Shown here: positions 1 to 7,193 of the stretch, piece by piece
Layout of the letters: the number at the start of each line of letters is the position of its first letter
Position numbering within the stretch: position 1 is the first letter of the stretch
DNA from: Candidatus Cloacimonadota bacterium
GTDB taxonomy: Bacteria > Cloacimonadota > Cloacimonadia > Cloacimonadales > TCS61
Reading direction: 5' to 3'
Assembly (NCBI GenBank): GCA_030592835.1
Contig: JAUVIJ010000005.1
Span: 1 to 21,500 of the forward strand
DNA: 21,500 bases
Made by a program: the position numbers and the translations under genes
Notes under the pieces: generated by a model
Database searches by the model: none
Seen by the model: only the letters and a program-made list of their open reading frames with translations
Told to the model about the DNA's origin: nothing

Positions 1-2
1 AC

Positions 3-425
3 GGTGAATGGAATATTTTCCTGGTTTCCTGCCTGATCTGTATGTCTCTGCTTGTTTACCTTTTTTTTCTCTCCACCAAATTTATGATAATTACAACGGG
101 AGATATGATAGCAACCAGCCTGGGAGTAAATGTGGTCAGATTAAGAAAAATAATCTTTGTTATCGGTTCAATTTTGACCGGATTTACTGTGGCTTATGCC
201 GGTATAATTGGATTTGTCGGTTTGATAATTCCTCACCTGGTGAGAATGACAACAGGAGATACGAAAAGATATAGTGTAGTTCTGACTGCTTTGAGCGGAG
301 CTGTATTTCTTCTTATTTGTGATCTGATTGCTATGCATATAGCAGTTATTGAACTGCCTGTAGGTATAATAACTGCCTTTATCGGCTGTCCCTTTTTTGT
401 TTATATATTGATAAAGAAAAAATAA
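3..425 (+). CDS. ABC transporter permease, BtuC/FecCD family (5'-truncated by window edge)
   Basis: This is the C-terminal part of an inner-membrane permease of the FecCD/BtuC family, which moves iron-siderophore, haem or cobalamin across the inner membrane. About 140 residues are visible; the frame is open back to base 3, so the gene begins outside the window. The diagnostic family stretch is present: a hydrophobic helix leading into GIIGFVGLIIPHLVRM, the segment that contacts the ATPase. It is followed by further membrane helices and the usual basic tail (ILIKKK). The upstream residues GEWNIFLVSC are in the same frame, so the internal ATG at base 42 is not the start. A matching ATPase gene lies 2.5 kb downstream on the same strand (2952), separated by a reverse-strand Fe-S operon. 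Family assignment is firm; the substrate is not determined. Confidence 0.9.
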   Translation, partial: GEWNIFLVSCLICMSLLVYLFFLSTKFMIITTGDMIATSLGVNVVRLRKIIFVIGSILTGFTVAYAGIIGFVGLIIPHLVRMTTGDTKRYSVVLTALSGAVFLLICDLIAMHIAVIELPVGIITAFIGCPFFVYILIKKK

Positions 426-664
426 TTTAAGCTCTTTACAGATACATAGAGTGGGATGATTTAACAAAGATAGTGATTTAACCCAGATAATGCAATAGAA
501 CTTTGCAAATAGCATCAATCTTTTATGTGTGAGTGATTTACAAAATTGTTTCTGAATATCTTTATGATATGCATTAAAATTTTCTAAACTATCCCCCTAT
601 AAAATATTACTACTCTTCAATAAATCTCTACTGCATTATTTGGGTTGAAGCTTTCCCACAAAAT

Positions 665-1285
665 CTACATAGTGATTTTAATATCCTTTATCTCTTGATA
701 ATGCTCCAGATGTTCTTTGATCTCTTCAGCAACATTATCCCTGTATTTATCAAATTTAGGAATATCGAGATCGATAATCACAACTCCATTATCAAAACCT
801 ACATATTTCACCATTTTCAGGGTGATGATATCTTCGCCAACCTTGGGATAGATCACTTTTTTCAGCTCTTCAAGGACTGTCTCTTTACTGAATTTATCAA
901 GGGTTGAAAGATTATTTTTGAGTTCATAATTTTTTATTGCTTTACGTAGAGTGTCCACTGCCAGAACCGAACAGTGCATTTTAACAGGGGGTAAACCATC
1001 CAGGGCATCGGCTGCTTCTTTCCAGGTAACCTTTTTTGCTTCTTCCAGGGTTTTTCCTTTAGCAAGATCCGTTATGATCGAGGCAGTAGCAATATTAGAA
1101 GCACAACCATAAGACTGAAATTTTATATCTGAAATTATCTGTGTTTCGTGCTCAACCTTAAGATAGATAGAAACCTGATCACCACAGGCAGGACTGCCTT
1201 CAGTTGCGACGGCATCAGGATTTTCTATTTTACCCACAATATGTGGATTCATGAAATGATCCAGAACTTTTTGAGAATATTGCAT
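665..1285 (-). CDS. IscU/NifU-type Fe-S cluster scaffold fused to a MIP18 (DUF59)-like domain
   Basis: Cytoplasmic scaffold on which sulfur from the neighbouring cysteine desulfurase and iron are assembled into Fe-S clusters. Residues 1-125 are an IscU-type domain with the three ligand cysteines: C34 in SPACGDQ with the adjacent D36, C61 in YGCAS, and H104-C105 in KMHCSV. Residues about 136-206 do not look like the usual NifU C-terminal domain, which carries CxxC. They contain no cysteine and resemble the MIP18/DUF59 Fe-S assembly domain, with a VLEELKKVIYPKVGEDI opening and a final DIKITM strand. The ATG lies 2 nt after the nifS stop with a strong AAGGAG site, so the two genes are co-translated. 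The 206-residue length fits IscU plus one small domain. The scaffold call is firm; the C-terminal call is by pattern only. Confidence 0.88.
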   Translation of the reverse strand: MQYSQKVLDHFMNPHIVGKIENPDAVATEGSPACGDQVSIYLKVEHETQIISDIKFQSYGCASNIATASIITDLAKGKTLEEAKKVTWKEAADALDGLPPVKMHCSVLAVDTLRKAIKNYELKNNLSTLDKFSKETVLEELKKVIYPKVGEDIITLKMVKYVGFDNGVVIIDLDIPKFDKYRDNVAEEIKEHLEHYQEIKDIKITM

Positions 1286-1287
1286 TA

Positions 1288-2460
1288 TTACTCCTTATTA
1301 TATAATGGACTGCGATTACGCAATTCCTGAACTATTTCTTTTAGTTTATCGACAGCAATATTGATTTCAGTTTTTGTATTATACCGACTTAAAGTGAACT
1401 TTATTGATCCATGTGACTGTTCATGGTTTCTACCTAAAGCCATTAATACATAGTTCGCTTTTAAACCCTGAGAAGCACAGGCGCTACCTGTAGCGACAGA
1501 GATCCCGTTTAGATCCATCATCACCATGATAGCTTCCCCTTCGATATAATCAAAGGATACATTAATATTATGTGGAGCTCTTAGCAATCCTCTGGGTCCG
1601 TTCAGCATTGTGTCAGGTATTTTGGATTCTATACTGGAGAGCAGATAATCAGATAATTCCCTGATTTTTTCAGTATGTTTCTTGAAATCTGAGAACGCCA
1701 ATTGAACAGCTTTGGCGAAACCAGCTATAGAGGCAATATTTATACCTCCTGTTTCGAAGGAATCGATCCGGGCAACACCATGTTTTATAGGTCCGATAAC
1801 GATACCTTTTCGCTTGTATAGTGCACCTACACCCTGTGGACCATGGATTTTGTGAGCGCTTATCGACATAAGATCAATTCCCATGCTATTCACATCGATA
1901 GGAATTCTTCCATATGCTTCACAGGCATCTACCATTACTGCTATTTTATGATCAGCTTTACTGAGAATATTTTTGATTTTCTCTATTGGCTGGATCGTAC
2001 CAACGGTATGATTGACAAGAGTCGTTATAAAGAGGATTGTATCAGAAGTTATTGCCTGTTGCAGTTGTTTTAGGTCGACAAAACCATCTCGATCTGCCTG
2101 TAGATAGGTAACTGTAAATCCGCTTTTCTCAAAAAAAGCTGCATTTGCCAGTAGATCAGGATAATCTATTACTGATATAATAATATGAGTTCCTCGACCG
2201 GCATTTTCTGATAAAAAACCTTTGATCGCTATATTATTTGCAGAAGTACCTCCGGTAGTAAAATGAATCTCGGATGCAGTTGTATTTATGGTGTCGGCGA
2301 TTATTTTCTTGAAACCTTCAATTTCTTCGGATATGGAAGAACCGCCCATTACGAAATCCTTGGGAAAATAGAATTTTTCCCGCAGATATGGCAACATTTC
2401 CTCGATCACTTCAGGTGCAGGTTGAGAGGTCAATCAATTATCAAGATAGATTTTATTCAT
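1288..2460 (-). CDS. Cysteine desulfurase, NifS/IscS-like, with in-frame TGA at codon 9
   Basis: PLP-dependent enzyme that takes sulfur from L-cysteine and passes it to the scaffold encoded just downstream. Numbered from the ATG at 2460, the PLP lysine is K204 (SAHKIHGPQG), the PLP-ring aspartate is D178, and the persulfide cysteine is C328 in TGSACASQG. The full length would be 390 residues, as usual for class I enzymes. The start at 2460 is supported by GGAGAAGGA directly upstream, an ATGA overlap with the Rrf2 gene, and the expected family opening MNKIYLDN. Codon 9 is then TGA (2434-2436), in place of Ser/Asn/Ala in the YLDNxATT motif. The next codon, TTG at 2433, could serve as a reinitiation start. 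Several pocket residues also differ from what I recall of E. coli IscS (see findings). It may be a recoded gene, a reinitiating gene, a fresh nonsense mutation or a sequence error. Confidence 0.82.
2434..2436 (-). other. In-frame TGA codon inside the cysteine desulfurase gene
   Basis: Reading the reverse strand from the ATG at 2460 gives M N K I Y L D N, then TGA, then L T S Q P A P E V. The residues on both sides match the N-terminal motif of NifS/IscS proteins, so the frame is continuous across the stop. TGA is a true stop elsewhere in the window: at 2457-2459, 12886-12888, 17841-17843 and 19077-19079. No convincing selenocysteine insertion hairpin follows; only a weak CCUC/GAGG stem can be drawn, without a GGU apical loop. 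A TCA (Ser) to TGA change is one single-base route to this codon. Confidence 0.85.
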
Positions 2461-2879
2461 TCCTTCTCCTTGATCTTGGCTATAATTTGAGCTAAATTTA
2501 TCGAATCAAAATACTTCTCCAGATCTTTGTTAATATCATTCCAGACTTCATTAATACCACATGGTAATGCTTTGCAATGTACGTGGTTATAGTGATATCG
2601 ATAGCAATTCTGTTGTGAGATCTGATCATCAACAGCAGTTATTATATCTTTTAGAGAAATCTGGGTTTGGTGCCGGGAAAGTAAATATCCCCCCTTAACA
2701 CCATGTACGCTTTTTACCAGATTATGCTGTTTTAATTTTCTGAATAATTGTTCAATATATTTTGGAGGTAAATTCTGATTTCGGCAAATTTCAGAGATTG
2801 GTATGGGCTTGTCGTTCTTTACAAGAGCAAGTTCAGACAAGGCTCTCAAAGCATAATTTGTTTTTGTAGAAATATGCAT
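2457..2879 (-). CDS. Rrf2/IscR-family transcriptional regulator
   Basis: DNA-binding regulator of the Rrf2 family, many of which sense Fe-S cluster status or redox state. The 140-residue protein opens with the family signature MHISTKTNYALRAL. It has a winged helix-turn-helix over residues about 25-70 (ISEICRNQNLPPKYIEQL, then the GVKGGYLLSR wing). Three cysteines sit in the effector loop: C92, C102 and C107 (CX9CX4C). In E. coli IscR the three lie closer together at the front, so the spacing here is different. The start has a GGAGGT site upstream. The stop overlaps the natural nifS ATG (ATGA), making it the first gene of the rrf2-nifS-nifU operon. It faces the divergent transporter operon across 72 bp, so it probably controls its own operon and possibly the uptake genes. 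Confidence 0.9.
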   Translation of the reverse strand: MHISTKTNYALRALSELALVKNDKPIPISEICRNQNLPPKYIEQLFRKLKQHNLVKSVHGVKGGYLLSRHQTQISLKDIITAVDDQISQQNCYRYHYNHVHCKALPCGINEVWNDINKDLEKYFDSINLAQIIAKIKEKE

Positions 2880-2951
2880 TAAACCTCCATTGGATATAAC
2901 ATAGTAAAATAGTATGATTTAGCAAGGTATTTTTGAGGGAAAAGAGTAAAA
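2880..2951. promoter_or_regulatory. Divergent promoter/operator region between rrf2 and the ABC ATPase gene
   Basis: This 72-bp AT-rich spacer must hold the promoters of both operons unless the forward one is read through. It contains a direct repeat ATAGTA (2901-2906 and 2909-2914, 8-bp period) within an imperfect palindrome CATAGTAAAATAGTATG (2900-2916). This is a reasonable candidate site for the adjacent Rrf2 protein. The ribosome site GGAGG of rrf2 and the GAGGGAAAAGAG of the ATPase gene flank the spacer. A TTGCTA -35-like hexamer can be seen on the reverse strand, but no good -10 could be fixed. Assignment as an operator is inference. Confidence 0.4.
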
Positions 2952-3722
2952 ATGTTAGAAATCGAAAATTTACATGCCGGTTATAGTGATACTGAGGTAC
3001 TTCACGGGATTAGCTTGAAGTTTTCTCAGGGTGATTTCTGTGCAATTCTAGGCCCCAATGGAGCTGGAAAATCCACCATTTTTAAAACTTTGATCGGGTT
3101 ATTAACCTATAAAGGCAGGATATTGATAAGTGACAGAGAATTGAAATCCTGGAATCGTCTGCAGTTAGCGAGGAAAATATCGATCATCCCTCAGGAAATG
3201 CAATTACAATTTGATTATAAAGTAATAGATCTAGTCCTGATGGGAAGATTTCCTTATTTAAAATACATGCAGAATTATTCACTTCAAGATTACGAGATTG
3301 CAGAAAGAATAATATTTCAACTTGATATCGAAAAACACAGGAATACATTATTTTCGAAACTGAGTGGCGGTGAAAAACAAAGAGTATCAATTGCCAGAGC
3401 TCTGGTTCAGGATACAGAGATACTTTTAATGGATGAAGGCTTGTCCGGATTGGATATTAATCATCAACTGGGAATAATGAAAATTCTGAAAAAAATAAAT
3501 GAAAATGATAACCGATTGATCATTTTGGTTTCTCATAATATAAATCTGGCTTCAGATTATTGTGACAGGATTATTATGCTGAAAACCGGGAAAATCCTGA
3601 ATGATGGCAAGCCGGAAGAGATCGTTAACAGGAAGGTTTTAAACGAGCTTTATGAGGCTGACCTTGCAGTTGTGATAAATCCTCTCTCCGGGAAACCAAA
3701 TCTTGTCTATCCGGGAAAATAA
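2952..3722 (+). CDS. ABC transporter ATP-binding protein, FecE/BtuD type
   Basis: Cytoplasmic ATPase that powers import through a FecCD/BtuC permease, probably the one whose gene ends at base 425. The 256-residue length is typical. Walker A is GPNGAGKST (34-42), the Q-loop is near Q81, the signature is LSGGEKQRV (137-145), Walker B is ILLMDE (157-162), the D-loop is SGLD (165-168) and the switch histidine is H195 in LVSHN. After the catalytic glutamate the usual proline is replaced by glycine (DEG, residue 163). The start has GAGGGAAAAGAG upstream. The stop overlaps the ATG of the TonB-dependent receptor by one base (TAATG), so transporter and receptor are translationally coupled. The substrate could be cobalamin, haem or a ferric siderophore. 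Confidence 0.93.
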   Translation: MLEIENLHAGYSDTEVLHGISLKFSQGDFCAILGPNGAGKSTIFKTLIGLLTYKGRILISDRELKSWNRLQLARKISIIPQEMQLQFDYKVIDLVLMGRFPYLKYMQNYSLQDYEIAERIIFQLDIEKHRNTLFSKLSGGEKQRVSIARALVQDTEILLMDEGLSGLDINHQLGIMKILKKINENDNRLIILVSHNINLASDYCDRIIMLKTGKILNDGKPEEIVNRKVLNELYEADLAVVINPLSGKPNLVYPGK

Positions 3723-5875
3723 TGAAAAAGATAATTTTTTCATCTGTTTTTGTCCTATTCATGGTTCTTCATGGTCTGAATATGATGTTAACAGTCTATG
3801 ATGAGAACCGGATACCAGTGGAAGATGTAATCGTCCGGACAGATGAAAGAATCTATCGCTCCAATAATCAGGGCAGAATGTTAATTTCCGAAGATGATGC
3901 CAATACAAATGTTGTTATTCATAAGATTGGTTATCAGGATCAACAGTTCTCTCTTTCAGCTCTACCAGCGGAAATTTATCTGAGGATCAAACCGATCCGG
4001 ATTACCGGGGAGATTATTAACGAGGAGTTAGAAACCGGAGATTTGTCACATATTACTAACAGGATTTATCTTGAAATGCCTGAGATTAATTATTCTATCC
4101 CTGATCTCATTTATAACAATACAGGATTGAATATTCAGGGTTCAACTCTGACCGGAGAAAGGGTCGTGTTAACTAAACCGGGTTTTGAAGGCAGGCACAC
4201 TCTGGTTCTTCTGGACGGGATTCCCTTGAATACATTGGGACAGAGTTTTGATCTATCATCGATTCCTGCTGACATTATCTCCAGTATTGAGATCCTCGAT
4301 CCAGGATCTTCTGAAGCCGGATCAGGAGCAATGGGAGTTATCATTAACCTAAAAACGAGGGATAGGGAAGAGTTTAGAAAGCTCAAACTATCACAATCTT
4401 TTGGTTCTTTTGGTCTCAACAGCAGTAGTGTTAATCTTTCCGGATACTGGAAAAACCAGCATTTCTTTGCCAGTATGTCACGGAGTTATACAAGAAATGA
4501 TTTCAAGTACGAAGCTAAAGAATATTGGGATAATCCCGATTCCCTGAGAACTAGAAAATACAATGATAAAAAAAACTGGGATATACTTTTCAATACAACA
4601 GGAAGATTCCAGAATTTTATTTTAAAGTATCAATTTCTTTATCAGGATTTCTTTAAAAAATTACCAGGTCCGACTAATAATCCTGACCTATACAAAAATA
4701 GTCGTCTGAAAAGGGAAAGTATACGTCATCAGTTCAGTTTTGAGAGATATCTCAATCAATGGCTTTGGAAATCTCAGATCTATTATTTCGATACTTATTC
4801 TACTTATGATAATACTCTGATCGAAGAACCCTGGAGTAATTTTGATATTTACTATCTCCATAATAAACAAACAACCAGACAATCAGGTCTGAAACTTTCC
4901 GGAGAGAATACAAAAATCAATCCCGAGATCAGATTGGGAACCTTCTATAATAAAGAATATTTTACTTATGAAGATCTCAGAGATAACGAGAATTTACTGA
5001 ATAAAATCCGGGAAAATATGGCTGTTTTCGTGGATCTTACATTGAACAAGGAAATCCATGACTTTGAGATAAAATTAAATGCGGGCAGTCGTCTGGAGAA
5101 AGTATCTGATTTCAATTGGTTTCAGACCTGGAATATAAATCCTGAAATTAAATTCCGGAATCTGATTAATGTCACACTGGGTGTATCCACAGGCGAGGGA
5201 TTAACTGTTCCTTCGATTTATGATCTCTACTGGCAGGGAGATACACAGACATTGGGTAATCCTGATCTAACCCCGGAAACAGTTCAGACAGTACTTGGTT
5301 ATCTAAAACTGAATTATGCCAGAAACACAGTAAAATTTTCTATGCGAAGTGATGATATTGAAAATAAGATCCTCTGGATCCCCGATTACAATAAGACTTG
5401 GAAACCTATAAACGTTGGAGCTGTTCAGGTTGATAATTTCGAGATTCATTTGCAGACAAATCCCTTTAAATTCCTGGCTTTTGATATTATTTATTCAAAG
5501 ATCAAGGCGATCGATAAAAGCAGAACATTGGCAGGGGAACCTACTGATTATTATAGTAAAGAACTGATCTACAACCCGGGAAAAATAATGCGTTCGCAAT
5601 TGAAATTGAATCTGCTGAATTTCGAAATCAGCACTATATACAAATATACCGGCTGTCAATGGACTACTCGGGACCAACTGAGTGATGATAAAAAGCTTTC
5701 TGATTATTCACTGCTGGATACAAATATAAATTATCGAGCCGATCTTGATCTGATAAATATTATTTTGCAGATTGAACTTAAAAATATAACTAATACTAGA
5801 TACGAAATCTATGAATATTCACCGGCTCCGGGATTCAACTGGGAATTCAGTTTATCAACTGACATAGATTTCTAA
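3722..5875 (+). CDS. TonB-dependent outer-membrane receptor
   Basis: Outer-membrane beta-barrel that imports a scarce ligand using TonB energy. The 717-residue protein has a hydrophobic signal peptide over about residues 1-20. A carboxypeptidase-regulatory-like domain follows at about 22-95 (LTVYDENRIPVEDVIV, then NNQGRMLIS). The plug spans about 100-215, with GFEGRHTLVLLDGIPLN and SSIEILDPGSSEAGSGAMG typical of BtuB/FepA-like plugs. Beyond it is a long barrel with alternating aromatic strands and a last strand ending in phenylalanine (STDIDF), as expected for BAM recognition. Inside the barrel, NPDLTPET is the common family motif. It is coupled to the ATPase gene by a one-base overlap and followed 16 bp later by a secreted propeller protein. 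Receptor identity is firm; the ligand (cobalamin or iron chelate) is inferred only from neighbours. Confidence 0.93.
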   Translation: MKKIIFSSVFVLFMVLHGLNMMLTVYDENRIPVEDVIVRTDERIYRSNNQGRMLISEDDANTNVVIHKIGYQDQQFSLSALPAEIYLRIKPIRITGEIINEELETGDLSHITNRIYLEMPEINYSIPDLIYNNTGLNIQGSTLTGERVVLTKPGFEGRHTLVLLDGIPLNTLGQSFDLSSIPADIISSIEILDPGSSEAGSGAMGVIINLKTRDREEFRKLKLSQSFGSFGLNSSSVNLSGYWKNQHFFASMSRSYTRNDFKYEAKEYWDNPDSLRTRKYNDKKNWDILFNTTGRFQNFILKYQFLYQDFFKKLPGPTNNPDLYKNSRLKRESIRHQFSFERYLNQWLWKSQIYYFDTYSTYDNTLIEEPWSNFDIYYLHNKQTTRQSGLKLSGENTKINPEIRLGTFYNKEYFTYEDLRDNENLLNKIRENMAVFVDLTLNKEIHDFEIKLNAGSRLEKVSDFNWFQTWNINPEIKFRNLINVTLGVSTGEGLTVPSIYDLYWQGDTQTLGNPDLTPETVQTVLGYLKLNYARNTVKFSMRSDDIENKILWIPDYNKTWKPINVGAVQVDNFEIHLQTNPFKFLAFDIIYSKIKAIDKSRTLAGEPTDYYSKELIYNPGKIMRSQLKLNLLNFEISTIYKYTGCQWTTRDQLSDDKKLSDYSLLDTNINYRADLDLINIILQIELKNITNTRYEIYEYSPAPGFNWEFSLSTDIDF

Positions 5876-5891
5876 AATTAAAGGATGTACT

Positions 5892-7178
5892 ATGAAAAAA
5901 TTATTGATAACGATAATAATACTATTTTTAGTTCTGAATCTGATTGGGATTTTTGCTTATGTTGTGAATTCGGGTAGCGAAACTCTTTCCCGAATTGATC
6001 TGGAAAACGAATTTGTTGATAATAATTTTGTATCACTAGGATCAATCCCCAACAGGATAGCTTTGGGTACTGATTTTGCTTTGATAGTGAATTCAGGAGA
6101 TAATAATATTCAGAAAATCGATCTTTCCACAGGAAATACACTGGCATATATTTATACCGGTCAATCTACAAATCCTTATGATATTATCATAGAAGGTGAA
6201 TATGCATATGTATCAGCTTCCTTGAATAACAGTATCTTTAAACTCGATATTTCTCAGGAAACAGTTGTGGATGAGGTTGAGGTGGGTAATAATCCTGCCG
6301 GAATGGCGATCTGGCAGGGCAAGCTGTATGTTGGCAATACAGATTATGCTTCTAACTATCAGAACTGCAGCGTGTCTGTAATAGATCTAACTACTTTTGC
6401 TGTAGAAAATACATTTTCGACTCAACCCAATCCTCAATTTCTGACGGTTTTTAATGATCTGATCCACATATGTTGTACCGGGAACTGGGATCAGATTCAG
6501 GGTAAGATCCAGATCTATGATCCAATAACAAACCAGATAGTCACTACTTTTGATATTGGTGGATTTCCCGGTTCTTTCGGAATTCTGGGAAATGATCTGA
6601 TCTATCTTGGAGATTCTATGAATTCAGGGGTTTACGCTTACAATGGATATACTTATGAAATTATTTACGATTCTTCAAATCCATTTCTGCCGGGAGGATC
6701 GACGGTTTCAGCGAACGAAAATATTCTAACTGTTCTCGGAGGTAACTGGGGAGAGAATTTCAACCTCACTATTTATGATTATGATGAGCAATTTCTAACG
6801 GAGTATGAAGTCGGTCTTTACTCTACGGATATAAAACTGGGAGAAGAAACAAATATAATTGGGGATAATTATGAAATAAATTGGGGATGCGATCTCCATA
6901 TAAAAGGTTTTCCCAATCCATACAGAAGCTCTTCCGGAAATTCTGTTACATTTTATATAGGATCTAATCGAGCCTTTAGAGAAGTGGATCTTTCTATTTA
7001 TGATATTAAAGGGAGAAAAATAAAGGTATTTGAAAACCTGTCATCTCAGGAAGGGCATGTATGGATCGATTGGGATCTTCAAACTGATTGTAACACCAAA
7101 ATAATCCCGGGTGTGTATTTGTACAGGGTGGAAACGGAAGGATATAAAGTTACGAATAAACTGATGATCCTGAAATAA
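5892..7178 (+). CDS. Secreted beta-propeller (YncE/BtuG-like) with T9SS/FlgD-like C-terminal domain
   Basis: Exported protein of 428 residues. Residues 1-22 form a signal peptide with a long hydrophobic core. Residues about 24-330 are repeated blades of the YVTN/YncE type, recognisable by recurring phrases such as VVNSGSETLSRIDL, IVNSGDNNIQKIDL, YVSASLNNSIFKLDI and YVGNTDYASN. Residues 339-428 form a sorting or Ig-like domain: GFPNPYRSSS, then LSIYDIKGRKIKVF, then IIPGVYLYRVET, ending KLMILK. This is the pattern of type IX secretion and FlgD-like C-terminal domains. It follows the TonB-dependent receptor by 16 bp with a GGATG-like site. In Bacteroides, propellers beside BtuB (BtuG) capture vitamin B12 at the cell surface, and this protein occupies the same genomic position. 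That role is inference; a generic surface protein is the alternative. Confidence 0.82.
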   Translation: MKKLLITIIILFLVLNLIGIFAYVVNSGSETLSRIDLENEFVDNNFVSLGSIPNRIALGTDFALIVNSGDNNIQKIDLSTGNTLAYIYTGQSTNPYDIIIEGEYAYVSASLNNSIFKLDISQETVVDEVEVGNNPAGMAIWQGKLYVGNTDYASNYQNCSVSVIDLTTFAVENTFSTQPNPQFLTVFNDLIHICCTGNWDQIQGKIQIYDPITNQIVTTFDIGGFPGSFGILGNDLIYLGDSMNSGVYAYNGYTYEIIYDSSNPFLPGGSTVSANENILTVLGGNWGENFNLTIYDYDEQFLTEYEVGLYSTDIKLGEETNIIGDNYEINWGCDLHIKGFPNPYRSSSGNSVTFYIGSNRAFREVDLSIYDIKGRKIKVFENLSSQEGHVWIDWDLQTDCNTKIIPGVYLYRVETEGYKVTNKLMILK

Positions 7179-7193
7179 TAATATTTTAGCTAA

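Noticed and set aside
8..274. Open frame of 88 codons at the left edge
   Set aside because: It overlaps the FecCD permease in another frame; the permease frame carries the family motifs.
641..658. Possible terminator TGGG...CCCA after nifU
   Set aside because: The stem is only 4 bp with a 10-nt loop and no T-run on the relevant strand.
1288..2433. Taking TTG at 2433 as the ordinary start of the cysteine desulfurase
   Set aside because: There is no ribosome site at proper spacing before 2433, while the ATG at 2460 has a strong one, an ATGA overlap with rrf2 and the expected family N-terminus. TTG is kept only as a possible reinitiation codon.
2380..2436. Selenocysteine at codon 9 with a SECIS element downstream
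   Set aside because: Only a weak stem can be drawn after the TGA and no GGU-type apical loop is present. The site is normally Ser/Asn/Ala, not Cys. No Sec machinery is in the window.
4135..4419. Reverse-strand open frame inside the TonB-dependent receptor
   Set aside because: It lies wholly within a well-supported gene and has low-complexity, family-free sequence; it is a shadow frame. The same holds for the other frames opposite strong genes.
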